DNA of 64,000 bases from Thalassospira sp. TSL5-1 (GCF_001907695.1 NZ_KV880637.1:806001-870000), one strand, 5' to 3'. Positions 44,609-53,880 are shown, numbered from the stretch's first letter. The notes: a model not told the origin generated them from the sequence alone. Translations and numbers: made by a program.

Positions 44609-45637
44609 TCAGTCGAGACGGATGCAGGTATTGCGACCAGCCTGTTTGGCGCGATAAAGGGCCTCGTCCGCCCGGTCGATGAATTCAAGAATATTCTCGC
44701 CGAGCTTCAGGCCGCTAAGCCCGATCGAAACTGTCAATTGGCCGAAATCTTTGCCGGTTTTTTTGTTGCGAATGCGCCGCGAGGATACATTCTGCCGCAG
44801 TTTTTCAGCCAGCTTTTCGGCGTTTTCCGGGGTTGTATCAGGCAGGATGATGGCGAATTCCTCGCCGCCATACCGGGCGACGGTATCGGCCCCTTTGGTG
44901 GAATTCACCAGCACGCGCGCCACTTCCTTAAGCACGCCATCACCGGCACGGTGGCCATAGGTGTCGTTAAAATGTTTGAAGCGGTCAATATCGATCATCA
45001 GCAGGGTCAACGGGTTGCCCGTTTCCATGCTGTTGGTCACAGCTTCACGCAAAGAGGCGTCAAACATTTTACGGTTGGCAATGCCGGTTAATGTGTCTGT
45101 CAGGGCGTCGCGTCGAACCAGTTCTAGCTCGTTGCGCACGCGGCGGACTTCGCCATGATAATGTTCAAGCGAGCCCTGAAATTCAACACAGCGCTGGCGG
45201 GTGTTGTTGGTGGTATCGGCAAGCCCGGTTGTAATGTCACGGACTTCATCAATGGTGATGTTGTTGTCGCTAAAGCGGCTGGCGGCATCGTCAAGATGCG
45301 AACAAAAACCTTCCGTTTCGCGCAAGACTTCGTCAACCGCATCCTCTACCCATTCAACGGCGGCCTGCAAGCCGGCCACACCGGCAGTCAGTTGCTTGTC
45401 AACGGCGCCAACGCCCAGATATTTGTGATACAGTCGGTAAACGGTTTCTTCGTTCAAATCCTGCGTATTGCGCACCAAAACCCGAATGATCTGGCTCAGT
45501 TCCGAAATTTCGTCGGCAAGATAGGCGTAGAAAACATGGTAAACCTGCGGGGTTGGTTGCAGGTTAAGGTCCGTAATCATTGCCATCGCGTTTTGGGCGA
45601 TGTCTCGCGGGTTGGATATTTTTGTCGCAGCGGTCAC
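44609..45637 (-). CDS. GGDEF diguanylate cyclase
   Basis: A 342-residue protein. The N-terminal half is helical without a known sensor (VYHVFYAYLADEISELSQII), then a coiled coil leads to a GGDEF domain: DALTDTLTGIANRKMFD and ARYGGEEFAIILPDT (active-site GGEEF). The inhibitory RxxD site seems lost, since KGAD stands there. It should make cyclic di-GMP. The start is GTG at 45637, preceded by a weak GGATAAG. No membrane segment is present, so it acts in the cytoplasm. Confidence 0.92.
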   Translation of the reverse strand: MTAATKISNPRDIAQNAMAMITDLNLQPTPQVYHVFYAYLADEISELSQIIRVLVRNTQDLNEETVYRLYHKYLGVGAVDKQLTAGVAGLQAAVEWVEDAVDEVLRETEGFCSHLDDAASRFSDNNITIDEVRDITTGLADTTNNTRQRCVEFQGSLEHYHGEVRRVRNELELVRRDALTDTLTGIANRKMFDASLREAVTNSMETGNPLTLLMIDIDRFKHFNDTYGHRAGDGVLKEVARVLVNSTKGADTVARYGGEEFAIILPDTTPENAEKLAEKLRQNVSSRRIRNKKTGKDFGQLTVSIGLSGLKLGENILEFIDRADEALYRAKQAGRNTCIRLD

Positions 45638-46110
45638 TTGATGCTTATCCGATCCGGTATCCTAAAAAGGTTGGCTCTAAATCCCGCAGCGTTTGCTCTG
45701 TTTATATGATGGGCCGGTTTTCGTGCCATCGGACTTTTTGTCTTTACAGCCCCGATCACCAGACGTGTCAAATTTGTTTATTAATCTTAATGCACCCTTC
45801 TTGGTCCTAATGCAATTGTCTATCGCCGGTATGATCAGGAGTTTTGTCGTTTAGAGAATAATGGACGATACTTTTGGGTGTGATGTGTAATTCGTAAGAA
45901 TAGTTATTGCCGGAAATGGCGTAAAAAGAACAGGTGCGCAGCGCTTTGAGAGCCATTTTGAAAAGGTCCAAAAGAAAACATTTCTTAATATATGATTTCG
46001 TTGCACCCCGGATATTTTTCGCGTTATTATCGAAACAATGCAGTGTTTCAGGGGTCACTCTGGTTGCCTTCCGGTTGAAAGGGGATTTGGGCTTGATCAT
46101 TGGAAGACAG
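45638..46110. other. Gene-free stretch upstream of the cold-shock gene
   Basis: An AT-rich interval with no convincing frame. It should carry promoters of the GGDEF gene (left) and of the csp gene (right). I looked for a 6S RNA-type structure because a 5-formyl-THF cyclo-ligase gene is near, and saw none. Confidence 0.4.
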
Positions 46111-46177
46111 CAGGACTTGCACTGGTGTCCTTCCCGTGTGAAGGACATGCATATCAAACTTAAGGACGACTACTGAT
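46111..46177 (+). promoter_or_regulatory. Switch-like leader of the cold-shock gene
   Basis: AGGAC occurs three times (46112, 46142, 46163); the last belongs to the ribosome site AAGGAC (46162-46167) of the csp gene. One GTCCTTC (46127-46133) can pair with GAAGGAC (46140-46146), with the first copy, or with the ribosome site. Mutually exclusive pairings fit a temperature-sensitive leader like that of cspA. Confidence 0.5.
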
Positions 46178-46384
46178 ATGGCTACCGGAACGGTTAAGTG
46201 GTTCAACGCGACCAAGGGTTATGGTTTTATTACCCCCGATGAAGGCGGAAAAGATGCTTTTGTGCATATTACCGCGGTTCAGCGCGCTGGACTCCAGGGT
46301 CTTGATGAAGGCCAGAAGATTCAGTTCGAGCTGATTGAAGGTCGCAACGGCCGCATGTCGGCGGAAGATCTTGCTCTCCTCTAA
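46178..46384 (+). CDS. Cold-shock protein, CspA family
   Basis: A 68-residue protein with the complete cold-shock domain: RNP1-like KGYGFITP and RNP2-like DAFVHI. The start [11 protein letters not shown] is typical. It binds single-stranded RNA or DNA and melts structures. It stands alone with its own terminator and a structured leader. Confidence 0.96.
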   Translation: MATGTVKWFNATKGYGFITPDEGGKDAFVHITAVQRAGLQGLDEGQKIQFELIEGRNGRMSAEDLALL

Positions 46385-46420
46385 TATCGATTTGGATTGC
46401 AGCATTGCTGACAAACCGTT

Positions 46421-46443
46421 AACGCGCCGGTCACCGGCGCGTT
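46421..46443 (+). terminator. Terminator of the cold-shock gene
   Basis: AACGCGCCGG pairs perfectly with CCGGCGCGTT around a TCA loop, 37 bases after the csp stop; a short T-containing stretch follows. Confidence 0.7.
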
Positions 46444-46514
46444 AGTCGTTTATGGTGCCTGTTTGGGTCGCGGGCTTTGGGCTTTGGTTCCCGCCCATGC
46501 CGGGAGGACGGAAC

Positions 46515-47234
46515 ATGAAAAATTCCGATAAAACAGACGGGCGTCCCACGCCTGATGCCAATCGTCCCGGTTCGCCTTTATCCACCGGGTTCGCCATGCC
46601 CCCCGATTTTTCAGAACTGGTAAAATCGCCACCTGCTGATGCCCGCCATGTTGCGGACTGGCGCAAACAGGTGCGACAGGCCCTTCTTGCGGTTCGCCAG
46701 GATATGTCGGAAACGGCGCGTTCTGCCGCACAGGCCGAAATTTGCCGTAAGCTGGATGCGGTTTTGATCTCGCGCATTGTGCCTAAAAAGGCATGTGTTG
46801 GCTTTTATTGGCCGGTGCAGGGCGAAATTGATGTGCGTGATGTGATTGCCGATCATGTTAGGCGCGGTGGTGGGGCGGCTTTGCCGGTTGTAATCGCACG
46901 TCATCAGCCAATGGTTTTTTGCCGCTGGGCGCCGGGTTGCGAAATGACGACCGGTTTTGCCGGTATCGACATTCCCGCCAAGTTGGAGCAGGTTGTGCCC
47001 GACGTGATTTTGGCCCCCTTGGTGGGGTTTGATCAGCAGGGATACCGTCTGGGATATGGGGGTGGTTTTTTTGATCGTACCCTGGCAGCCCTTAAGACAA
47101 AGCCTGTCGTGATCGGTATTGGCTTAGCTCATGCCGGCCTGCCCAGTATTTTCCCTCACCCGTTTGATGTGCCGATGGATATCCTGATTACGGAAGAGGC
47201 CGTGCGGCATTTTTCATCATTCCCGCCGTCCTGA
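46515..47234 (+). CDS. 5-formyltetrahydrofolate cyclo-ligase
   Basis: A 239-residue protein of the YgfA/MTHFS family: RQALLAVRQDMSETARSAAQ, the folate-binding GFYWPVQGEIDV and the nucleotide motif GYRLGYGGGFFDRTLA. It turns 5-formyl-THF into 5,10-methenyl-THF with ATP. GGGAGG lies upstream of ATG 46515. The first 45 residues are a polar extension before the usual start of the family, so a later start inside is possible. Confidence 0.9.
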   Translation: MKNSDKTDGRPTPDANRPGSPLSTGFAMPPDFSELVKSPPADARHVADWRKQVRQALLAVRQDMSETARSAAQAEICRKLDAVLISRIVPKKACVGFYWPVQGEIDVRDVIADHVRRGGGAALPVVIARHQPMVFCRWAPGCEMTTGFAGIDIPAKLEQVVPDVILAPLVGFDQQGYRLGYGGGFFDRTLAALKTKPVVIGIGLAHAGLPSIFPHPFDVPMDILITEEAVRHFSSFPPS

Positions 47235-47276
47235 ACTCGCCAGGTTGTAATAATGCCTTTAGCCTCGACATAAAAT

Positions 47277-47310
47277 GGGACAGGTCCATGTTTTGAAGGG
47301 TACCTGTCCC
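47277..47310. terminator. Bidirectional terminator between convergent genes
   Basis: GGGACAGGT (47277-47285) pairs with ACCTGTCCC (47302-47310) between the convergent cyclo-ligase and ectD genes. T-rich sequence lies on both sides. Confidence 0.7.
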
Positions 47311-47343
47311 GTGTATGTTGTTTGATCTTATGGTGCCTGCTGG

Positions 47344-48267
47344 TCATTCAGCCGCATGCAAATAATGGGCAACTGGCTGCGGGCGTTCCCGGATGGGCCG
47401 AATATTCTGGCGTTTTGCCAGGAAATCCGGGCGCGGGGAAGATGCCGCGAACGGCGCAACAACGCGGTTTTTCATGCTGTTATAAACGAAAAACGCATTG
47501 GAACGCGGAAACGGGGTGATGTTGTTGCCTGACCCATGCAGGGTGTTGCAGTCAAATATCAGCACAGACCCTGCGGGTCCGGTGGGGGCAACAAGACCAT
47601 GCTTCCTTATCATTTCCGTCAGGTTTTGTTCGTCCGGCGTGCCGATTTTTTGCGCCTTGAGGGAGCTTTTGTAATTGTCATCCGGTGTTGCCCCGACACA
47701 GGAAATGAACGTCTTGTGTGAACCGGGTACGAGCATCAGCGGGCCGTTATAGGGCGTGTTTTCCGACAGTGTGATCGACATTGAAAGGGCACGCATGCGC
47801 GGCATGCCATCCTCGGTGTGCCAGGTTTCAAAGTCCGAATGCCAGTAAAATTCCTTGCCCTTGAAGGCCGGTTTGAAATTGACGCGCGACTGGTGAATGT
47901 AAACGTCATCATTCAAAATATGTTCGGCAATGGCGGCCAGCCGGTTATCTGCCATCAGGTCCAGATAGGTCCGGTTCTTTTCATGAATGCGAAACACGCT
48001 GCGCACGGCGTTGCTAGCGGGTTCGCGAATGACATCCTCTTCGCTTGCGCCGTTTTTGCGCAGGGTTTCGGCTTCCCGGCGAAGGGTGGCAATTTCATCG
48101 GCGCTAAAAACATTTTCGATGAACAAAAAGCCATTTTGCTCATAAAAATCTTCCTGCGCGCGGCTTAGAACCGTGCTGCTGCCCTTTCGGGACCAGATCA
48201 CGGGGTCTTTACGGTCATAGATACGGGGTTCTTGGTCTTTGCGAGATCGATACATATCTTCAAGCAT
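47344..48267 (-). CDS. ectD: Ectoine hydroxylase
   Basis: A 307-residue Fe(II)/2-oxoglutarate oxygenase. The EctD signature is present almost unchanged (FYWHSDFETWHTEDGMP, with metal His and Asp; then RMRALSMSI), the third ligand lies in NTLHGSGNN, and the 2-oxoglutarate Arg in PFPRSNAFF. It converts ectoine to 5-hydroxyectoine. AAGGAG upstream decides the start at 48267. No ectABC genes are in the window, so the substrate is made elsewhere in the genome or imported. Confidence 0.92.
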   Translation of the reverse strand: MLEDMYRSRKDQEPRIYDRKDPVIWSRKGSSTVLSRAQEDFYEQNGFLFIENVFSADEIATLRREAETLRKNGASEEDVIREPASNAVRSVFRIHEKNRTYLDLMADNRLAAIAEHILNDDVYIHQSRVNFKPAFKGKEFYWHSDFETWHTEDGMPRMRALSMSITLSENTPYNGPLMLVPGSHKTFISCVGATPDDNYKSSLKAQKIGTPDEQNLTEMIRKHGLVAPTGPAGSVLIFDCNTLHGSGNNITPFPRSNAFFVYNSMKNRVVAPFAASSPRPDFLAKRQNIRPIRERPQPVAHYLHAAE

Positions 48268-48519
48268 CTCATGCTCCTTTGCTTGCGCACTATCTGCATG
48301 CGTTGCATTGTAAAATGTCGCCCACACTTAACGACGTGCTCTGCCATCTGTTCCAGATATTTTCGGGAAAGTTCTGTTGCGTTTTTCAAATCCCGAACGC
48401 GGCGATATTCTGTTTTTGAATGGCAGATTTTTTGCGCCGACAACGATCCTTTTCAGGACCGGGTACGGAAGCCTGCATAATGCCTGTTTGGCCGATATGG
48501 AAGGGCAGGTAAGGAAAAT

Positions 48520-48593
48520 TGGCTGGGGAACCTGGATTCGAACCAGGACTAACGGAGTCAGAGTCCGTGGGTCTACCGTTAACCTATTCCCCA
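48520..48593 (-). tRNA. tRNA-Gln(CUG), copy 1
   Basis: A full cloverleaf on the minus strand: acceptor TGGGGAA/TTCCCCA, anticodon stem ACGGA/TCCGT with loop CTCTGAC (anticodon CTG), T stem CCTGG/CCAGG, discriminator G and encoded CCA. Confidence 0.95.
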
Positions 48594-48822
48594 GCAGTAC
48601 CCGGTATGCAGCCATGATTGCTGCGCGGATGAGTGGTTAACCGAGGCGGCGTTGCTTGTCAATAGAGGGCGGGGAAAAAACGTTTCTTTGGGTGTTGTTT
48701 TCAAATTCCGCCTTGGGCTTTGGTCCCGCAATGGTATGACTGTTCTGTGATGTCTGTCATTATGGTCATGCCCGATATCCAGCCCTGACTGCTGTTAAGA
48801 AGACAAGAGATAAGAGCCCGCA

Positions 48823-49503
48823 ATGCCCGTGCTGTTTTATGGTGATCCGCACCGCAATTTTGATCCCCTGGTCGAGGCTGTTCAACAGCACCGCCCTGAA
48901 CATGTTGTTATTGTGGGCGATCTTGATTTGCAGCGTCCCTTTCGCGAGGTGTTGGCGCCGGTGATTGATCGGGGTGTTCAATGCTGGTGGATTTTGGGCA
49001 ATCATGACTGCACCGATGCCGCCCAATATGACTTTCTGTTCGAGGATTATCCCGAGGGGAATTTGGGTAATCGTGCGGTGACGATGGCGTGCCGGGATGG
49101 TGATATTACCGTTGCCGGTTTGGGCGGGATTTATCGTGGGCGCGTTTGGTACCCTATTGGACATAAAAGCCCGGTTTTCCAAACGCGAGAGGATATGATT
49201 GCCGTTACACGGCACCATGCGCGCTGGCGCAAGGGTATTCCGCTGCGCCAGCGTGATACGATCTTCCCCGAGGATCACGAAATTCTATCCGCGCTGTCCT
49301 GCGATGTGTTGGTCAGCCACGAGGCACCTTCCTGCCATGAATATGGTACACTGGAAATTGACCGATTGGGCCTGAAAATGGGGGCCAAATTGTTTGTGCA
49401 CGGGCATATGCACCACAGTTACATTGGCAAAACGGCCTATGGTACGCCGGTGCGCGGCCTGGACGGGGCTGAGGTATTTTTGCTGTCCGCTGAGGATTTG
49501 TAA
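48823..49503 (+). CDS. Calcineurin-like metallophosphoesterase
   Basis: A 226-residue protein with the phosphoesterase motifs in order: GDPH, VGDLD, GNHD, SHEA and GHMHH, which bind a two-metal centre. There is no signal peptide or membrane segment, so it acts in the cytoplasm. Substrate unknown; the family includes phosphodiesterases and phosphatases. It is the first of two plus-strand genes between the two tRNA-Gln copies. Confidence 0.88.
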   Translation: MPVLFYGDPHRNFDPLVEAVQQHRPEHVVIVGDLDLQRPFREVLAPVIDRGVQCWWILGNHDCTDAAQYDFLFEDYPEGNLGNRAVTMACRDGDITVAGLGGIYRGRVWYPIGHKSPVFQTREDMIAVTRHHARWRKGIPLRQRDTIFPEDHEILSALSCDVLVSHEAPSCHEYGTLEIDRLGLKMGAKLFVHGHMHHSYIGKTAYGTPVRGLDGAEVFLLSAEDL

Positions 49504-49536
49504 GCAAGTTTTTATTATACTGTAAAAAGGCTTCAG

Positions 49537-50439
49537 ATGCCCAAAACATCCTCCGCCAGTACCCTGAAAGCTGTCTTGGCGATTGTGGTTTCCGTTTTGG
49601 CGCTTTCGCTGGGCGATGCCATTATCAAGGCGGCAAACCTGTCCTTGCCGTTGTGGCAGATGTTTATTCTGCGCTCTGCACTGACGATTTTGCCTTTGAT
49701 GTTGCTTGTCTGGCATCGGGGGGCGGGGTTTCGTGTTTCGCGCTGGGCTGTGCTGCGAAGTGTTTTATTGGTGGTGATGTGGCTGAGTTACTATGTCAGT
49801 TTGCCACGGGTGCCGTTGTCCTTGGCTGCTGCGGCGTATTACACCAGCCCCATTTTCATTTTGATAATTGTAGCCGTTCTGTCGCGTAAAATTCCATCCG
49901 TTCGTGCGCTTCTGGCAATCGTTCTGGGTTTTGTCGGGGTGTTGTTTGTTATTCGCCCCGATATGGCCGGGTTTGACGGGGCCGCATTGTTACCTGTCTT
50001 GGCTGCAATTTTGTATGCCTGCGCGATGGTGCTGACATCGACGAAATGTCAACGTGACGACCCGTTTGTTCTGGCCGTTGTTCTGAATGTGGCCTTTATT
50101 TTGTCTGGCCTCCTGCTAGGAATGTTTTCCGGTGTTAAGGGATCGTTCCTGGTGGGGCCGTGGCAGCCCGTTAACGTCGATTTGATGCTGATGGTCGCAG
50201 CGTTGGCGGTGTTGATTTTGATTGGCAGTGTCGGGGCAGCTGTTGCTTATCAAATCGGGCCGCCTGCGGTGGTCGCGGCGTTTGATTACAGTTATCTGGT
50301 ATTTAGCGTGATCTGGGGAATGGTCTGGTTTGGCGAGATGCCGGACTTTTGGGGATTTGCGGGCATTGTGCTTATTGCATCGGCCGGATTGGTGGCCGCG
50401 CAAAGAGAGAAGGTCAAAGCGGCAATGTCGCGCGATTGA
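49537..50439 (+). CDS. EamA-family (DMT) transporter
   Basis: A 300-residue protein with about ten membrane segments in two EamA repeats (first with LPLWQMFILRSALTILPL and AAAAYYTSPIFILIIVAVL, second with YQIGPPAVVAAFDYSYLVFSVIWGMVWFGEMP). The family moves metabolites, often as exporter. It starts 33 bases after the phosphoesterase gene and may share its transcript. Substrate not evident. Confidence 0.9.
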   Translation: MPKTSSASTLKAVLAIVVSVLALSLGDAIIKAANLSLPLWQMFILRSALTILPLMLLVWHRGAGFRVSRWAVLRSVLLVVMWLSYYVSLPRVPLSLAAAAYYTSPIFILIIVAVLSRKIPSVRALLAIVLGFVGVLFVIRPDMAGFDGAALLPVLAAILYACAMVLTSTKCQRDDPFVLAVVLNVAFILSGLLLGMFSGVKGSFLVGPWQPVNVDLMLMVAALAVLILIGSVGAAVAYQIGPPAVVAAFDYSYLVFSVIWGMVWFGEMPDFWGFAGIVLIASAGLVAAQREKVKAAMSRD

Positions 50440-50522
50440 TGCCTGTCCGGTAAGGGGATTTAAGAAATACCCATCCGACATCATGACTGTCGCGTTTTGA
50501 AAGTATATCTGTAAGGAGATAT

Positions 50523-50596
50523 TGGCTGGGGGACCTGGATTCGAACCAGGACTGACGGAGTCAGAGTCCGTAGTTCTACCGTTAAACTATCCCCCA
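50523..50596 (-). tRNA. tRNA-Gln(CUG), copy 2
   Basis: A full cloverleaf on the minus strand: acceptor TGGGGGA/TCCCCCA, D stem GTTT/GAAC, anticodon stem ACGGA/TCCGT with loop CTCTGAC (anticodon CTG), T stem CCTGG/CCAGG, encoded CCA. Acceptor and D arms differ from copy 1, while the anticodon and T arms are the same. Confidence 0.95.
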
Positions 50597-50972
50597 GCAG
50601 AACTTTTATGTCACGCCGTTTGGCGTGGAGCGGTGTTTATAAAAACGCCTGGGGTTTGGCAAGCGTTTTTTTGAAAATTTGTCATTTTCTGATGCGAAAA
50701 CGACGGATCGCCCCTATATGAAACTTTATAAATTGTCCTGACGGTTTTGTGACCGGCCCCATTGATTTAACCACAAAGTAAATGGGGGATTTGCGTTATT
50801 TTGCATTCTCGGTACACTTATGTGACAGATTCGGCGTTTTCGTGGTCACACTGTTTCCAATTCGCCATGTTGTCTCGTGGCAGGGGGGATGTTATCGCGG
50901 AAATGACGGTTTACGTTGACACTCGGCAAGAGAGGCCCAAATGGAGGCCCTCGGTAACAGGCAAAGGATAAT
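50597..50972 (+). other. Leader region of the ppx gene
   Basis: No gene. It holds the promoter of the ppx-rlmE unit. An 11-codon frame (50941-50976) overlaps the GTG start of ppx and might couple translation; this is weak. Confidence 0.35.
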
Positions 50973-52136
50973 GTGAAGGTGGCACACGGTTTTCCCCATA
51001 ACGCATCCGGCGGGTCGGTCAGGCTCGATTCCGGGAATGTTGTGCCCGGGGATCGCGCGTTGAAGGCACCTTTGCAGGGTCAAGCCGGTTCTACGGCTGG
51101 GCATGCCCGTCATCTCAGCAGTCATCCTCCGCTTTTTGGTGCCATTGACCTTGGCAGTTCTAATTGCCGGTTGCTGGTGGCGCGCCCGTGCAATAGCGGC
51201 TTTAAGGTCGTAGATGCCTTTTCGCGCGTTGTACGCCTGGGCGAAGGTGTGCGCGAAAAGGGGTATTTGTGCCAGGGGGCGATGGACCGGGCGATTGAGG
51301 CATTGCGGATTTGTGCCAAAAAACTGCGCAAGCATCCCGGTATTAAATTGCGCGCGGTGGCGACCGAAGCCTGCCGTTCCGCCGATAATCGCGACGAATT
51401 TATCCGCCAGGTCGAGGCGGAAACTGGCATTACCCTTGATATTATCAACCCCGAAGAAGAAAGCCGCCTGGCCCTGCAGGCCTGTTCGGCGCTGCTTGAT
51501 GAACGGCCTTATGGCATTGTATTTGATATTGGCGGCGGCAGCACCGAAATTTGCTGGATCAAGGTGGCCAAAACCGGGGAAACCAGCTGCATTGAAACCC
51601 TGTCCATGCCGTGCGGCGTGTTGTGTCTGACCGAACGGTATGCCGGTGTTGAAAATCGCCGGGACCGGTTTGAGGCCATGCGCAGCGAAATTCGCGAACG
51701 GTTGGAGGATTTTGCCCAGCGCAATTGCTGTTCGGATATTCTCGATGACAACAAGGTCCAGATGATTGGCACATCGGGCACCGTGACCACCTTTTGTGGC
51801 ATAGCCCTTGGCCTTGAACGCTATGAGCGCCATAAGGTTGATGGGTCTGATTTGCGGTTTGACGATGCCGAACGTGTAACCGAGCTTTTGTTGCGCATGG
51901 AAGCGGACAAACGCAAGGGCCATCCGTGTATTGGCAACCAGCGGGCCGAACTGATGGATGCCGGGGCCGCCATTTTTGCCGCCATTCGTGATATTTGGCC
52001 GTTGGCGACGTTAAAGGTGGCCGATCGCGGTTTGCGCGAGGGCATTTTGGTCGATTTGATGCGCGCGGACGGCCACGCTATTGACCCGTGCGAAGCGCGC
52101 CGTCATACAGGGGACCGGATACCGGTTTCTGTCTGA
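50973..52136 (+). CDS. ppx: Ppx/GppA family exopolyphosphatase
   Basis: A 387-residue protein of the actin-like phosphatase family: GAIDLGSSNCRLLV (phosphate 1), VFDIGGGSTEICW (phosphate 2) and MIGTSGTVTTFCG. It hydrolyses polyphosphate or pppGpp; the two activities cannot be told apart by these motifs. The GTG at 50973 has AAAGGA upstream; the first about 50 residues are a basic extension before the domain. rlmE follows after 73 bases, an arrangement usual in alphaproteobacteria. Confidence 0.9.
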   Translation: MKVAHGFPHNASGGSVRLDSGNVVPGDRALKAPLQGQAGSTAGHARHLSSHPPLFGAIDLGSSNCRLLVARPCNSGFKVVDAFSRVVRLGEGVREKGYLCQGAMDRAIEALRICAKKLRKHPGIKLRAVATEACRSADNRDEFIRQVEAETGITLDIINPEEESRLALQACSALLDERPYGIVFDIGGGSTEICWIKVAKTGETSCIETLSMPCGVLCLTERYAGVENRRDRFEAMRSEIRERLEDFAQRNCCSDILDDNKVQMIGTSGTVTTFCGIALGLERYERHKVDGSDLRFDDAERVTELLLRMEADKRKGHPCIGNQRAELMDAGAAIFAAIRDIWPLATLKVADRGLREGILVDLMRADGHAIDPCEARRHTGDRIPVSV

Positions 52137-52209
52137 CCGCTTTTGGCGGTTCGCGGCATCTTTGCCGGTCGCCCTTTTCATTTAGACATTTTAATTTCAG
52201 GATTTTCTT

Positions 52210-53013
52210 ATGACCGATCAACGCAGCGGAAAAGGTGGCGGACGCCGCCGCAAGGGCTCGGCCATTGCCGCGATTGATACCGGCGCGCGTCGCGGGCTGC
52301 GCACGCGCGTTAAAAGTGCCAAGGGGCGCAAAATTTCCTCGACACGCTGGCTCGACCGGCAATTGAACGACCCTTACGTTCAGGAAGCCCGCCGTTTGGG
52401 CTATCGTTCCCGTGCGGCGTTCAAGCTGATTGAAATCAACAACCAGTTCGACATTCTCAAGCCCGGCATGCGGGTGGTGGATCTTGGCGCGGCACCGGGC
52501 GGCTGGACGCAGGTGGCGGTTGATATGGTTGGCTCCAAGCAGGGGCGCGGCCAGGTTGTCGGGCTTGATATTCTGGAATGGGAAGGGGTGCCGGGCGCTA
52601 CCTGCCTGCAGGCCGATTTCCTGGACTCTGCCGCACCGGACATGATCAAACATGCCCTGCAAGGGCCGGTGGATGCCGTGATCTCCGATATGTCGCCCGA
52701 AACCACCGGCCATCGCCAGACGGACCACATCCGCATTATTGATCTGGTAGAGCATGCCCTGTTATTTGCCGAGGAAGTCTTGGCCCCGAATGGCATTTTC
52801 ATTGCCAAGGTGTTTAAGGGCGGTACGGAAACCGAGCTTTTGAACCGCATCAAGCAGCATTTCCGTGTCTCCAAGCATGCCAAGCCGCCGGCATCGCGCG
52901 CCGAAAGCCCGGAAACCTATTTGATTGCCACGGGTTTTCGCGGGCAAAACAATGCCGAAACCGATATTGCCTCGGCTGAATTGCCCGAAGACCGGGACTG
53001 GTCGCCGCTGTGA
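52210..53013 (+). CDS. rlmE: 23S rRNA 2'-O-methyltransferase RlmE
   Basis: A 267-residue FtsJ-type enzyme. The K-D-K-E catalytic set is visible: SRAAFKLIEI, ISDMSPETTGH, FIAKVFKGG and SRAESPETYLIATGFRG; the SAM motif is VVDLGAAPGGWTQVA. It methylates U2552 of 23S rRNA. A basic N-terminal extension of about 40 residues, rich in Arg and Gly, precedes the domain, typical of alphaproteobacterial members. Confidence 0.95.
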   Translation: MTDQRSGKGGGRRRKGSAIAAIDTGARRGLRTRVKSAKGRKISSTRWLDRQLNDPYVQEARRLGYRSRAAFKLIEINNQFDILKPGMRVVDLGAAPGGWTQVAVDMVGSKQGRGQVVGLDILEWEGVPGATCLQADFLDSAAPDMIKHALQGPVDAVISDMSPETTGHRQTDHIRIIDLVEHALLFAEEVLAPNGIFIAKVFKGGTETELLNRIKQHFRVSKHAKPPASRAESPETYLIATGFRGQNNAETDIASAELPEDRDWSPL

Positions 53014-53082
53014 CCCTGCGGCTTTAAGCTCTTCTATTTGGAACTGTGTTTTATGTGGCCCGCTTTGAGGTCGCACAGGCAA

Positions 53083-53114
53083 CGTGCCGGAATAAGTTTC
53101 CGGCGCGTTTTTTG
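53083..53114 (+). terminator. Terminator of the ppx-rlmE unit
   Basis: A ten-pair hairpin (CGTGCCGGAA with TTCCGGCGCG, one G-T pair) is followed by seven T. The remaining gap to the PAS gene (53115-53355) shows no gene. Confidence 0.85.
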
Positions 53115-53355
53115 TTGTGTGCCAAGAGGCATTGATTTTGGGATTGGCAAAATTCAAAGGGGCGAATGCTTTTTTGCGTTAGGTCAAACACGCTATGCAA
53201 AAGGAGGGTTATAGATTTAGGGCGCTTTTCCGGGAGAGGGGTTTGGAGACGTGCGGGAATTGGAGCGGGGATTCCCTGGCAATTTCGGGAATGCGCGCGG
53301 GGCTGACATGGTTGTGGGTTGAAAACCCTGCATGTCAGAAATTTGGGGGTTTCTG

Positions 53356-53880
53356 ATGAAGCAGGAAAATTTGCGCCTGACCGGGGTCGAGCGCCATTTT
53401 GACGAAAATGAAATCATCGTGAGCAAGACCGACCTGAAAGGGCGGATCACTTATGCCAATGATGTGTTTTTACGCATATCGGGCTATCGCGAGGATGACC
53501 TTTTGGGCCAGCCCCACAGCATTATCCGGCATCCTGATATGCCCAGATGTGTTTTTTCGCTGATGTGGGAGACCCTTGCCAAAGGGCGCGAGATTTTTGC
53601 CTATGTGATTAACCGGTCAGTCAATGGCGACCATTATTGGGTGCTGGCCAATGTAACACCCAGTTTTGGTGCCGATGGCATTATTCGCGGCTATCATTCC
53701 TATCGGCGTAAACCCCGGCGCGATGCGGTGACGGCCGCAGCAGGGCTTTACCGGCAGCTTTGCGCGGCAGAGCAGGCGTTGCAAAACCGGCGTGATGGCA
53801 TGGCGCAGGGTACGGCGACCCTGACGGCATTTTTACAATCCCAGAGGATGGATTATGATCAGTTCGTTTTCGCTTTGTAA
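53356..53880 (+). CDS. PAS-domain protein, Aer-like sensor without output domain
   Basis: A 174-residue protein. Residues about 15-125 form a PAS domain of the Aer type (ENEIIVSKTDLKGRITYAND, SIIRHPDMPRCVFSLMWETL, NRSVNGDHYWVLANVTPSF), which in Aer binds FAD and senses redox state. The remaining part is a helix rich in Arg and Gln. The usual membrane segment and signalling domain are missing. GGGGG lies before the ATG. A 33-residue hydrophobic frame overlaps its end. Confidence 0.82.
   Translation: MKQENLRLTGVERHFDENEIIVSKTDLKGRITYANDVFLRISGYREDDLLGQPHSIIRHPDMPRCVFSLMWETLAKGREIFAYVINRSVNGDHYWVLANVTPSFGADGIIRGYHSYRRKPRRDAVTAAAGLYRQLCAAEQALQNRRDGMAQGTATLTAFLQSQRMDYDQFVFAL

Noticed and set aside
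45638..46514. 6S RNA gene near the 5-formyl-THF cyclo-ligase gene
   Set aside because: No long self-complementary rod with a central bulge is visible in either interval, and the gap before the cyclo-ligase gene is too short.
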